Assembly (NCBI GenBank): GCA_021156265.1
Contig: JAJNBR010000061.1
Span: 1 to 11,845 of the forward strand
Reading direction: 5' to 3'
DNA length: 11,845 nucleotides
Source: Flavipsychrobacter sp.
Lineage (GTDB): Bacteria > Bacteroidota > Bacteroidia > Chitinophagales > Chitinophagaceae
Shown here: piece by piece, positions 1 to 7,299 of the stretch
Layout: each line of letters opens with the position of its first letter
Numbering within the stretch: the first letter of the stretch is position 1
Notes under the pieces: model-generated
What the model saw: the letters and a program-made list of their open reading frames with translations, nothing else
What the model was told of the DNA's origin: nothing
Database searches by the model: none
Program-made: the position numbers and the translations under genes

Positions 1-437
1 TTAATAACTATTTCCGGGATACAAAAAAAGAACGGGTGCCGGTAATGATATCAGGGACGATCACTGACGCGTCAGGTCGCACCCTGAGTGGACAGACCTT
101 GGAAGCGTTCATGATATCGGTTGTTCACGCTGAACCATTGAGTATCGGCCTGAACTGCTCGCTTGGTGGAGAGCAAATGCGACCATATGTAGAAGAACTG
201 GCGAACATTGCGCCATGCTATGTAAGCTGCTATCCCAACGCCGGCTTACCTAATGCCATGGGTGAATATGATGAAACGCCTGAACATACTGCATTAGTGG
301 TAGGCGAGTTTGCCAGCCAGGGCTGGATAAACATAGTGGGTGGTTGCTGCGGCACCACGCCCGATCACATTCGTGCTATCGCGACTGAAATGAAAAAACA
401 CCAGCCGAGGCCATTGCCAGTACTGGAGACTGCATAA
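1..437 (+). CDS. metH: Stand-alone homocysteine-binding domain of methionine synthase (split MetH), 5' end outside window
   Basis: The reading frame is open from base 3 and ends with TAA at 435-437, so this is the C-terminal ~144 residues of a protein that starts before the window. It matches the end of the zinc-dependent homocysteine S-methyltransferase domain of cobalamin-dependent methionine synthase. Visible marks are the motif SGTITDASGRTLSGQT, the first zinc-ligand cysteine in GLNCSLGG (codon 156-158) and the paired cysteines in GGCCGTTP (codons 345-350). This domain binds and activates homocysteine, which then takes a methyl group from methylcobalamin to give methionine in the cytoplasm. 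In full-length MetH the folate, B12 and activation domains would follow. Here a stop codon and a terminator follow at once, so the protein is a split form, as is common in Bacteroidota, and needs a partner encoded elsewhere. A stand-alone homocysteine methyltransferase using another donor is possible, but the close MetH wording makes that less likely. Confidence 0.9.
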   Translation, partial: NNYFRDTKKERVPVMISGTITDASGRTLSGQTLEAFMISVVHAEPLSIGLNCSLGGEQMRPYVEELANIAPCYVSCYPNAGLPNAMGEYDETPEHTALVVGEFASQGWINIVGGCCGTTPDHIRAIATEMKKHQPRPLPVLETA

Positions 438-439
438 AG

Positions 440-467
440 AAAAAGGGCTGCATTGCAGCCCTTTTTT
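440..467. terminator. Symmetric (bidirectional) intrinsic terminator between metH and paaG
   Basis: A 12-bp perfect stem (440-451 with 455-466) closes a 3-base ATT loop. The A run at the outer left and the T run at the outer right give a U tract on both strands, so it can serve both convergent genes. The stop codon of the minus-strand paaG gene (466-468) begins at the outer edge of the stem, and the metH stop codon lies 2 bases before it. Confidence 0.85.
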
Positions 468-1242
468 ATTTCCCTTTAAAAACTGGTTTTCGTTTTTCGA
501 GGAATGCGGCTACGCCTTCTTTAAAATCTTCTGAAACGCCTGCCTGCACCTGAAGCTCTTTTTCCATCGCCAGCTGCTGGTCGAGATTGTTGCTGTACGA
601 CTCGTTCATCAGGCGTTTTGTTAAGCCCAGACCTTTTGTCGGCATCTGTGCGAGTGTTGCCGCTATCTTTTTGGTTTCCGCCTCAAACACATCATCTGCA
701 AAGCTTTTATAGATCATGCCCATGTTTACGGCCTCTTCGGCGCTAACCTTATCGCCAAGCATAGTGAGTGCCAGCGCACGTTGCATGCCCACGAGGCGCG
801 GCAGGAAGAATGTTCCGGCGCTATCGGGTATCAGGGCGATCTTGCTAAATGCCTGTATAAAGCTGGCGCTGTTGGTTGCCAGTACTATATCACATGCCAA
901 AGCGATGTTGGCACCCGCTCCTGCAGCAACGCCGTTTACCGCCGCCACTATTGGCTTTTCTATTTTGCGCAGTCGTTGAATGATCGGGTTATAATGTTCG
1001 CGAACTATCTGCTCCAGCTCCGGGCCGTTCGGGTCTATGGCTTCTCCCAGATCCTGCCCGGCGCAGAACGCCTTACCGCTGCCTGTTATGTAAATACTGC
1101 GTATCGCCTCATCGCTTTCGCAGCCGTCGAGCGCTTGTTGAAAGGCCAGGGCCATTTCACGGTTAAAGCTGTTGAATTTATCAGGACGGTTGAGCGTGAT
1201 ATACGCTACGCCACTGTCAGTTGTAAATAGGATTGAGCTCAT
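466..1242 (-). CDS. paaG: PaaG-like enoyl-CoA hydratase/isomerase (ring-1,2-epoxyphenylacetyl-CoA isomerase family)
   Basis: This 258-residue crotonase-fold protein is the usual length for PaaG (about 262). The oxyanion-hole elements are visible as FCAGQDL (residues 59-65) and GVAAGAG (104-110). The segment AFSKIALIPDSAGT (131-144) carries the Asp of the IPD motif (D140), which in PaaG is the acid/base residue replacing the glutamates of hydratases. The C-terminus KRKPVFKGK is the typical PaaG ending. PaaG converts ring-1,2-epoxyphenylacetyl-CoA to the oxepin and also shifts double bases of enoyl-CoA chains, so a role in phenylacetate breakdown or in beta-oxidation is expected. No other paa genes are visible here, so the pathway is uncertain. 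The start at 1242 (MSSILF) fits the family; an upstream in-frame ATG at 1296 would add 18 residues unlike the family and would run past the promoter box at 1247-1254. The gene is divergent from yifB and convergent with metH. Confidence 0.88.
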   Translation of the reverse strand: MSSILFTTDSGVAYITLNRPDKFNSFNREMALAFQQALDGCESDEAIRSIYITGSGKAFCAGQDLGEAIDPNGPELEQIVREHYNPIIQRLRKIEKPIVAAVNGVAAGAGANIALACDIVLATNSASFIQAFSKIALIPDSAGTFFLPRLVGMQRALALTMLGDKVSAEEAVNMGMIYKSFADDVFEAETKKIAATLAQMPTKGLGLTKRLMNESYSNNLDQQLAMEKELQVQAGVSEDFKEGVAAFLEKRKPVFKGK

Positions 1243-1246
1243 AGGG

Positions 1247-1254
1247 CAAAAATA
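1247..1254 (-). promoter_or_regulatory. Bacteroidota -7 box (TATTTTTG) for paaG
   Basis: On the minus strand the octamer TATTTTTG fits the Bacteroidota TAnnTTTG element exactly. Only four bases lie between it and the paaG ATG, so transcription would start at or beside the start codon. No clear -33 TTG is seen at the usual distance. Confidence 0.6.
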
Positions 1255-1314
1255 ACGGCGTTTTTTATAATTATGCCCTTTGCATACTATCTTCATAGCG
1301 GATTTCCAGAGATT

Positions 1315-2856
1315 ATGCTAGTTAAAGTTTTTGGCAGCGCTGTGCATGGTGTTGACGCTATAACGATCACCATTGAAGTAGACACCCCCGGCGGGCAACC
1401 GGCCTACGTTATTGTGGGCTTGCCTGACAACGCGGTGAAGGAAAGTATTGAACGTATCATATCTGCTATCAAAAATGTTGGCTATGAGCGACCCCGCATG
1501 AAAGTGGTGGTGAACATGGCACCTGCAGATATAAAAAAAGTAGGCGCAGCCTATGACCTGCCTATTGCGATTGGCTGGCTAGCCGCGACTGACCAGGTTC
1601 CTTCTGAGCAATTGAATCAATATATTATGATGGGCGAATTGTCGCTCGATGGTTCATTACAACCAGTGAAGGGTGCGTTGCCTATCGCTATCCAGGCGCG
1701 AAAGGAACAATTCAAAGGACTGATATTACCCAAAGCCAATGCGCGTGAAGCAGCGTTGGTAAATAACCTTGAGGTCTACGGTGTAGAACATATCTCAGAA
1801 GTAATAGGCTTTTTCAATAAGACAACAGAACTAAAACCTGTAACCGTAAATACGCGCGAAGAATTTTTCGATGCGCAAAGTCATTTTGACTTCGATTTTA
1901 GCGATGTAAAAGGACAGGAAAATGTTAAGCGTGCTATGGAAATTGCAGCAGCAGGCGGGCATAATGCTATCCTGATAGGTCCTCCCGGCGCAGGTAAAAC
2001 GATGCTGGCAAAAAGACTGCCCACCATTTTGCCGCCGCTCTCCCTGCACGAAGCATTGGAAACAACCAAAATTCACTCAGTGGCAGGAAAGCTGCCGTTC
2101 AATACATCGCTTATAGCGCAAAGGCCTTTTCGTTCGCCACACCATACCATAAGCGATGTGGCGCTGGTTGGCGGCGGAGGTATGCCGCAACCCGGCGAGA
2201 TATCCCTGGCACATAATGGAGTGCTGTTCCTCGATGAGCTGCCGGAATTCAAACGCACCGTTTTGGAAGTAATGCGGCAGCCAATGGAAGAACGAAGGGT
2301 TTCTATATCGCGCGCAAAAGTGAGTATCGACTTCCCTGCCAGCTTTATGCTCATCGCTTCAATGAACCCTTGCCCTTGTGGATATTTCAACCACCCGGAG
2401 AAGGAATGCTCTTGCGCTCCGCCCATGGTACAGCGGTACCTGAATAAAGTTTCCGGCCCACTGCTCGACAGGATAGATCTGCACGTGGAAGTGACGCCGG
2501 TGTCATTCAATGAGCTGTCTTCAAAGCAGACCTCCGAGCCGAGTGAGTCAATCCGGGGGCGTGTGATCAAAGCCCGTGAGATACAGGGAAAACGGTTTGG
2601 CGAGGAGACAGGGATTTATTGCAATGCGCAAATGAGCAGCAAGCAATTGAAAGAGATCTGCACAATAAATACTATCGGTCAAACACTTTTAAAGACTGCT
2701 ATGGACAGGTTGAATTTATCTGCGCGCGCGTACGACAGGATACTTAAGGTTTCGAGAACTATAGCTGACCTAGCCGATAGCGAGGAGATCAAACCGGAGC
2801 ACCTGGCCGAAGCGATCCAATACCGTAGTCTCGACCGCGAAGGATGGGCCGGGTAA
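1315..2856 (+). CDS. yifB: YifB/ComM family Mg-chelatase-like AAA+ ATPase
   Basis: The 513-residue protein is full length for the family. Domains in order: an N-terminal ChlI-like domain (about 1-190) opening with LVKVFGSAVHGVDA, an AAA+ Mg-chelatase-like domain (about 200-400) and a Mg-chelatase C-terminal helical domain (about 405-505). The Walker A motif GPPGAGKT is at 222-229, Walker B VLFLDE at 303-308, the sensor segment SMNPCPCGY at 349-357 and the probable arginine finger LLDRID at 383-388. Two Cys-x-Cys pairs (353/355 and 365/367) look like a metal site typical of this family. Members named ComM form hexameric helicases that promote branch migration when transformed DNA is integrated in naturally competent proteobacteria; the role in Bacteroidota is less clear. 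It is not a chlorophyll magnesium chelatase despite the name. The start at 1315 gives the family N-terminus; the in-frame ATG at 1273 adds 14 unrelated residues. No terminator follows before the next gene. Confidence 0.93.
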   Translation: MLVKVFGSAVHGVDAITITIEVDTPGGQPAYVIVGLPDNAVKESIERIISAIKNVGYERPRMKVVVNMAPADIKKVGAAYDLPIAIGWLAATDQVPSEQLNQYIMMGELSLDGSLQPVKGALPIAIQARKEQFKGLILPKANAREAALVNNLEVYGVEHISEVIGFFNKTTELKPVTVNTREEFFDAQSHFDFDFSDVKGQENVKRAMEIAAAGGHNAILIGPPGAGKTMLAKRLPTILPPLSLHEALETTKIHSVAGKLPFNTSLIAQRPFRSPHHTISDVALVGGGGMPQPGEISLAHNGVLFLDELPEFKRTVLEVMRQPMEERRVSISRAKVSIDFPASFMLIASMNPCPCGYFNHPEKECSCAPPMVQRYLNKVSGPLLDRIDLHVEVTPVSFNELSSKQTSEPSESIRGRVIKAREIQGKRFGEETGIYCNAQMSSKQLKEICTINTIGQTLLKTAMDRLNLSARAYDRILKVSRTIADLADSEEIKPEHLAEAIQYRSLDREGWAG

Positions 2857-2891
2857 ATCTGACAACGTATAGAACCTTTGTAGAGGAATAC

Positions 2892-2899
2892 TAATTTTG
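2892..2899 (+). promoter_or_regulatory. Bacteroidota -7 box (TAATTTTG) for the GT-C/GT2 pair
   Basis: TAATTTTG is an exact TAnnTTTG match and ends 7 bases before the ATG at 2907, which leaves almost no 5' leader. A TTTG at 2877-2880 is too close (11 bases) to be the usual -33 element. Confidence 0.6.
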
Positions 2900-2906
2900 C
2901 TGTCGC

Positions 2907-4361
2907 ATGAAAATTTCCGCAACGACAGGATTCTTCATTTTACTTCTGGTAGTAGCGTATCCGCTATTTGGTAATATTGGTTACTACCCTATAAGGCTAT
3001 GGGATGAATCGCGCGTAGCGATAAATGCCTATGAAATGTATAAGTCAGGCAACTGGCTCATTACAACGTTTGGCTGGGGGCCGGATCTGTGGAATACAAA
3101 ACCTCCCTTGCTAATCTGGATACAGGTGGCTTTCATGAAATTATTTGGAGTTCATGACCTATCCGTTCGCATGGTATCACCTCTTGCAGCATTAGGCACT
3201 TGCATTTTTTTGTATTGGTTTTTTATCAAAAAGTTTGCGCAGCCATGGCTCGGAATACTTGTATGCCTTATCCTGGTTACATCGCAAGGGTATGTAAGGC
3301 AACACGGCACACGCACCGGTGAATATGATTCGTTGATGGTGATGTTTACGACAATGCACGTGTTGTACTACTTTCTTTCTGTTGACGAGCGTCAAACGAC
3401 ATTCCTGTATTTATCTGTTATAACACTTACTCTCGGCGTACTTACAAAGGGTATAGCGGCTGTGCTTTTCTTGCCCGCACTTTTTATATACACCGTTTAT
3501 CGCAGGCAGCTTTTAGCGCTGCTAAAAAATAAACACCTGTATATTGCCCTCTTTATTTTCTTATTGTTTGGGGTCGGATATTATTTGCTGAGGGAGTATC
3601 GCAGTCCGGGTTTTATCGCCCAGGTGAGGATGAATGAATTTGGCGGCCGTTATCTGCAAACAGACCGTCCTGGCTTTGACTATACGTTCTACTACCATTA
3701 CTTAGAAACCAGCACATTTGTTCGCTGGCTCGTACTGATGTTCGTGGGCGCTGTGCTAGGGTTTTTCTCAATCAACAGGCTTATTCACCAGCTTACGATC
3801 TATAGTGTACTGGCTGGAGTGTGCTATTTCGCCGTTGTTTCCCTCGGAGAAACAAAAAATGCATGGTACGATATGGCCTGCTACCCATTTTTTGCAATTG
3901 TGACAGCTATAGGTCTCTATATTGTTTGCAGGGCCATACTCGACTTTCCCAGTACAAAGCCCGTAATTAATCAAATAGTTGTGGTGGTACTCATCATATT
4001 AATTTCGTGGCTCCCCTATTATGAGATAGTTCACGAGAACATGTACCCGAGCTACCAGGATTGGTCGCAGGAGAATGACAGCATATCGTTTTATATAAGA
4101 GACGTGTTTAGAGGTAAGCGAAATGCATCAGGTTTGGCAGTAGCCTATGAAGGCTACCAGGCAGATATGGAATGGTACCAGATACGTCTTGCAGAGAAAG
4201 GAAAAGCGATACCCTGGATCAATTATAAGACCCTCACGGGCGGAGAGAAGGTGATTGCGTATCAGGAACCCGTAAAGCAGTATATTGCAACACATTACAA
4301 TACACGGGTCATTGACTCGTTTAATACACTGAGAGTTTACCAGGTAAATGGAACTAACTGA
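2907..4361 (+). CDS. ArnT/PMT-like GT-C family membrane glycosyltransferase
   Basis: This 484-residue integral membrane protein has about ten hydrophobic segments, starting with residues 8-28, and a soluble tail of about 100 residues (from ~385). The first periplasmic loop holds the Asp-Glu pair in LWDESR (D33, E34), which is the catalytic acid motif of GT-C enzymes such as PMT and ArnT. It is followed by LWNTKPPLLIW (61-71), the K-P-P motif of GT39/ArnT-like proteins. Family knowledge says such enzymes take a sugar from a polyprenyl-phosphate donor and transfer it on the outer face of the inner membrane to lipid A, a glycan or a protein. The downstream GT2 gene, which overlaps by 14 bases, would supply the donor. 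Acceptor and sugar cannot be read from the sequence. A TAATTTTG box lies directly upstream. True substrate specificity is unknown, but the GT-C assignment is firm. Confidence 0.87.
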   Translation: MKISATTGFFILLLVVAYPLFGNIGYYPIRLWDESRVAINAYEMYKSGNWLITTFGWGPDLWNTKPPLLIWIQVAFMKLFGVHDLSVRMVSPLAALGTCIFLYWFFIKKFAQPWLGILVCLILVTSQGYVRQHGTRTGEYDSLMVMFTTMHVLYYFLSVDERQTTFLYLSVITLTLGVLTKGIAAVLFLPALFIYTVYRRQLLALLKNKHLYIALFIFLLFGVGYYLLREYRSPGFIAQVRMNEFGGRYLQTDRPGFDYTFYYHYLETSTFVRWLVLMFVGAVLGFFSINRLIHQLTIYSVLAGVCYFAVVSLGETKNAWYDMACYPFFAIVTAIGLYIVCRAILDFPSTKPVINQIVVVVLIILISWLPYYEIVHENMYPSYQDWSQENDSISFYIRDVFRGKRNASGLAVAYEGYQADMEWYQIRLAEKGKAIPWINYKTLTGGEKVIAYQEPVKQYIATHYNTRVIDSFNTLRVYQVNGTN

Positions 4362-5286
4362 TAACATAAAGCTTACTATTGTTGTACCAGTATTCAATGA
4401 AGAACAGATCATTGAGGAGCTGGTGAGGCGGATGGTAAATGCTGCTACCAGCGTTACGCCCGACTACGAGATCATTTTTGTAAATGATGGAAGCAGGGAC
4501 CGTAGCCTGGAAAAACTGAAGCTGGCGAGTCAAGGCAACGACCGGGTACATTATGTTAGCTTCTCAAGAAACTTCGGTCACCAGATAGCCATCTCGGCAG
4601 GCATGGACAAAGCTCGTGGCGAAGCTATCGTCACGATAGACGGCGACCTGCAGGATCCGCCGGAGTTGATCAAGGAAATGTATGAGCAGTTCCTTGCCGG
4701 CTATAAAGTGGTATATGCCAAACGCTCTAAGAGGAAAGGTGAAACTTTTTTCAAACTGTTCACGGCAAAAATGTTTTATCGCCTGATGGCCCGCCTGGTT
4801 TCTTTCGAGATACCGCTGGATGTAGGTGACTTCAGGCTGATAGGCAGGGATGTGCTGGACTATCTGAAGCGAATGAAGGAATACGATAAGTACATAAGGG
4901 GTCAGATAGCATGGCTGGGATTCAAGAGTACGTATGTGATGTTCGAACGCGATGAAAGAAAATTCGGTACTACGAATTATCCTTTCAAGAAAATGCTGCG
5001 GCTGGCCTTCAACGGTATCACAGCGTTTTCCGATTCGCCGCTGAAAATGGCTACCAAACTCGGATTTGCCGTTTGCATCGTTTCTTTCCTGATACTGATG
5101 TATGCACTGTACAGCTACTTTGTCGGTAAAACGGCAATACCCGGCTGGGCGTCAACCATTATCAGCATTACCTTCCTTGGTGGAGTGCAGCTTTTGTCGC
5201 TGGGTATTATCGGGGAATATATCAGCCGGATCATTAACAATGTGCGCGACCGGCCGCTGTATGTAATAGACGAAACGACTTTATAA
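4348..5286 (+). CDS. DPM1/ArnC/GtrB-like GT2 polyprenyl-phosphate glycosyltransferase
   Basis: The 312-residue protein has an N-terminal GT-A domain (about 8-230) and two C-terminal membrane helices (about 233-255 and 266-288). The nucleotide-sugar site is seen in VVPVFNEE (12-19) and VNDGS (45-49). The metal-binding DxD-type motif is DGDLQDPPE (98-106), and the Arg-rich ERDERKFGTTNY segment resembles the lipid-phosphate-binding motif of this group. Members transfer a sugar from a UDP or GDP donor to undecaprenyl phosphate on the cytoplasmic face. The ATG at 4348 lies inside the preceding GT-C gene (14-base overlap), which implies translational coupling. The pair resembles arnC-arnT or gtrB-gtrC in logic: donor maker plus outer-face transferase. 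No separate flippase gene is visible. The sugar is not predictable. A symmetric terminator follows directly. Confidence 0.9.
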   Translation: MELTDNIKLTIVVPVFNEEQIIEELVRRMVNAATSVTPDYEIIFVNDGSRDRSLEKLKLASQGNDRVHYVSFSRNFGHQIAISAGMDKARGEAIVTIDGDLQDPPELIKEMYEQFLAGYKVVYAKRSKRKGETFFKLFTAKMFYRLMARLVSFEIPLDVGDFRLIGRDVLDYLKRMKEYDKYIRGQIAWLGFKSTYVMFERDERKFGTTNYPFKKMLRLAFNGITAFSDSPLKMATKLGFAVCIVSFLILMYALYSYFVGKTAIPGWASTIISITFLGGVQLLSLGIIGEYISRIINNVRDRPLYVIDETTL

Positions 5287-5287
5287 A

Positions 5288-5317
5288 AAATAGGCGCTTA
5301 TAATAAAGCGCCTATTT
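5288..5317. terminator. Symmetric (bidirectional) intrinsic terminator between GT2 and korA
   Basis: A 12-bp perfect stem (5288-5299 with 5306-5317) closes a 6-base loop ATAATA. The stem is flanked by A-rich sequence on the left and T-rich sequence on the right, so it can act in both directions. The korA stop codon (5298-5300, minus strand) and its last codons lie inside the hairpin. Confidence 0.85.
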
Positions 5318-7142
5318 CTTTTATTAATTCTGTGCTCGTTATGGGGACGCCTTTTATCTTGTTATAGGCCACCGCATCGATCATATATTGGTCGCGTATG
5401 ATCTTCACCAGCTGCCCATTGTTGAGCTCAGGGATAAGCACCTTTTTATAGTTCCTCAGTATCTCACCAAGGTTGCGTGGGAAAGGGCGAACATAACGAA
5501 GGTGCGTATGTGCCACGGCTTTGCCTTGTGCCTGCAATTCGCTTACTGCGCTTTTGATGGCGCCGTAAGTAGAACCCCAGCCCAGCACCAGTACATCTCC
5601 CTGCTCCGGACCGCTATCCAAAGTTTGCAGAGGAATGTAATCTGCTATGCGGTCTACCTTCGCCTGGCGGGTCTTCACCATGTGCTGGTGGTTATCAGGG
5701 TCGTAAGAAATGTTACCGGTTATATCTTCTTTCTCTAGTCCGCCTATCCGGTGTTCCAGTCCGGCCGTACCGGGTACCGCCCATGCACGTACAAGTTTCT
5801 CATCCCTCATGTAAGGCAGGAATTTGCCCTCTTCAGGGGCAAGTTGTTTTTTGAAGTTGACAACGATTTCTTCCAGGTCTGCGCTCTGTGGAAAACGCCA
5901 TGGCTCGGCGCCGTTGGCAATGTAACCATCACTCAGCAGGATCACCGGGGTCATATGCTGAACCGCTATACGCACTGCTTCGAAAGCAGCATCAAAGCAG
6001 TCTGACGGAGTAGACGCTGATATAACCGGCATCGGGCATTCGCCGTTTCGGCCGTAATATGCTTGCAGCAAATCACTTTGTTCTGTTTTGGTTGGCAAGC
6101 CGGTAGATGGGCCGCCGCGCTGGATGTTGATGATCACCAGCGGAATCTCTAACATTACTGCCAGGCCCATGGCTTCCGCTTTCAAGGCCATACCAGGGCC
6201 AGAGGTGCTGGTAACGCCAAGGCTACCGCCATAAGAGGCACCAATGGCAGAGGTGATACCTGCTATCTCATCTTCAGCCTGGAAAGTACGGATGCCAAAA
6301 TTCTTATATCGGGACAGTTCGTGAAGAATGTCTGATGCGGGCGTAATTGGGTAAGTACCGAGAAACATTGGTAAGCCGGATTTTTGACTGGCGGCTACCA
6401 GGCCATAAGCCAGTGCGGTATTACCTGTGATGCTACGGTATTTGCCTGCTGGCAGTTTTGCCTTTTCTACTTTATAACGTGTGGTAAACGCCTCTACTGT
6501 ATCGCCGTAGTTGTAACCGGCTTGTAGCGCTTTGACATTGCTTTCCAGGATCTCAGCACGCTTGCTGAATTTATCGGTCAGGAAGCTAATTGTATTGTCG
6601 AGGTCGCGGTTATACAGCCAATAAAGAAAGCCCAGTACAAACATATTCTTTGCACGTTCCTTTTCTTTTGTACCCAATTGTATTTCTTTCAGCGCTTCGC
6701 GGGTAAGCTTGCCGATATCCATTTTGTGCAGCTCATAACCCGCCAGCGAGCCGTCTTCCAATGGGTTAACGCCATCAGGATAATTCGCCAGGCGAAGGTT
6801 CTTATTATCGAACCCATCTGAATTGGCGATGATAATACCGCCGGGTTTTAAAGCCTTCAGGTTCACTTTAAGGGCAGCGGCGTTCATCGCCACCAGCACG
6901 TCACAAGTGTCGCCGGGGGTAAATACCCTGTTGCTCGAGAAATGGAGCTGGAAACCGCTCACGCCGGGTAGCGTACCTTGCGGGGCACGGATCTCGGCCG
7001 GGAAATCAGGGAACGTCGACAGGTCATTGCCTATCAACGCGGTATTGTTCGTAAACTGGCTGCCCGTAAGCTGCATACCGTCACCACTGTCGCCGGCAAA
7101 TTTTATAACAACGTTTTCTACTGTTTGGGTAGGAACTGGCAT
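5298..7142 (-). CDS. korA: 2-oxoacid:ferredoxin oxidoreductase, fused gamma/alpha subunit (KorA type)
   Basis: The 614-residue protein carries a gamma-type domain at the N-terminus (about 10-205, with KFAGDSGDGMQLTGSQFT) followed by the alpha pyrimidine-binding domain (about 240-430) and the transketolase-C-like domain (about 500-595). Key motifs are YPITPASD (264-271), AEDEIAGI (289-296), TSGPGM (313-318) and QRGGPSTGLPT (341-351). These are typical of 2-oxoglutarate-type oxidoreductases, which decarboxylate a 2-oxoacid to acyl-CoA and pass electrons to ferredoxin, in the TCA cycle or in reverse for CO2 fixation. This subunit has no thiamine-diphosphate-binding domain and no ferredoxin-like cysteine cluster; those belong to the beta subunit or to ferredoxin. 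The beta gene (korB), often next door, is not downstream here because a convergent gene and terminator lie there. The substrate (2-oxoglutarate versus other oxoacids) is inferred. A TACCTTTG box lies 17 bases upstream of the start. Confidence 0.92.
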   Translation of the reverse strand: MPVPTQTVENVVIKFAGDSGDGMQLTGSQFTNNTALIGNDLSTFPDFPAEIRAPQGTLPGVSGFQLHFSSNRVFTPGDTCDVLVAMNAAALKVNLKALKPGGIIIANSDGFDNKNLRLANYPDGVNPLEDGSLAGYELHKMDIGKLTREALKEIQLGTKEKERAKNMFVLGFLYWLYNRDLDNTISFLTDKFSKRAEILESNVKALQAGYNYGDTVEAFTTRYKVEKAKLPAGKYRSITGNTALAYGLVAASQKSGLPMFLGTYPITPASDILHELSRYKNFGIRTFQAEDEIAGITSAIGASYGGSLGVTSTSGPGMALKAEAMGLAVMLEIPLVIINIQRGGPSTGLPTKTEQSDLLQAYYGRNGECPMPVISASTPSDCFDAAFEAVRIAVQHMTPVILLSDGYIANGAEPWRFPQSADLEEIVVNFKKQLAPEEGKFLPYMRDEKLVRAWAVPGTAGLEHRIGGLEKEDITGNISYDPDNHQHMVKTRQAKVDRIADYIPLQTLDSGPEQGDVLVLGWGSTYGAIKSAVSELQAQGKAVAHTHLRYVRPFPRNLGEILRNYKKVLIPELNNGQLVKIIRDQYMIDAVAYNKIKGVPITSTELIKEIGALL

Positions 7143-7159
7143 AATGAAAAAATACGCGG

Positions 7160-7167
7160 CAAAGGTA
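7160..7167 (-). promoter_or_regulatory. Bacteroidota -7 box (TACCTTTG) for korA
   Basis: The minus-strand octamer is an exact TAnnTTTG match and leaves 17 bases before the korA ATG. No good -33 TTG is visible at the usual spacing. Confidence 0.55.
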
Positions 7168-7275
7168 GTTGTTTTTAGGTAGGTAGCCCGTTCAGAAGCG
7201 GCGTGGCGGGATTTTTATAGCCTTATTTAACTATTGCAACTATTCGCATATATGGTACAGTTCGGTCAATTAACG

Positions 7276-7283
7276 TACGTTTG
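7276..7283 (+). promoter_or_regulatory. Bacteroidota -7 box (TACGTTTG) for the VWA operon
   Basis: TACGTTTG is an exact TAnnTTTG match, with 16 bases between it and the ATG at 7300. A clear -33 TTG is lacking. It is the likely promoter for the four-gene run that starts here. Confidence 0.55.
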
Positions 7284-7299
7284 TATATACTGATATTCA

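Larger units (their letters stand above)
7143..7299. other. Divergent intergenic region between korA and the VWA gene
   Basis: This 157-base stretch is the longest gene-free part of the window. It holds one TAnnTTTG box facing each way (7160-7167 minus, 7276-7283 plus) and an AT-rich middle (about 7210-7260). I see no strong inverted repeat, riboswitch or small ORF in it. Confidence 0.6.

Noticed and set aside
781..1230. Plus-strand frame of 149 codons inside paaG
   Set aside because: It overlaps a clear paaG gene on the other strand, and its translation resembles no protein family I know.
1288..1295. TATCTTCA as a -7 box for yifB
   Set aside because: It misses two of the six fixed positions of TAnnTTTG and has no suitable -33 partner.
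1243..1296. N-terminal extension of paaG to the ATG at 1296
   Set aside because: It adds 18 basic residues absent from the family and would include the promoter box; the start at 1242 fits PaaG length and wording.
1273..1314. N-terminal extension of yifB to the ATG at 1273
   Set aside because: The family begins at MLVKVFGSAVHG, encoded from 1315; the extra 14 residues are unlike it.
1315..2856. Magnesium chelatase subunit for chlorophyll synthesis
   Set aside because: The order of domains, the CPC/CSC cysteine pairs and the N-terminus are those of YifB/ComM, and no pigment genes are nearby.
7186..7220. Possible hairpin CCCG...CGGG followed by T-rich sequence in the divergent spacer
   Set aside because: The stem is only about 4 bp with a 16-base loop, too weak to call a terminator or regulatory structure.
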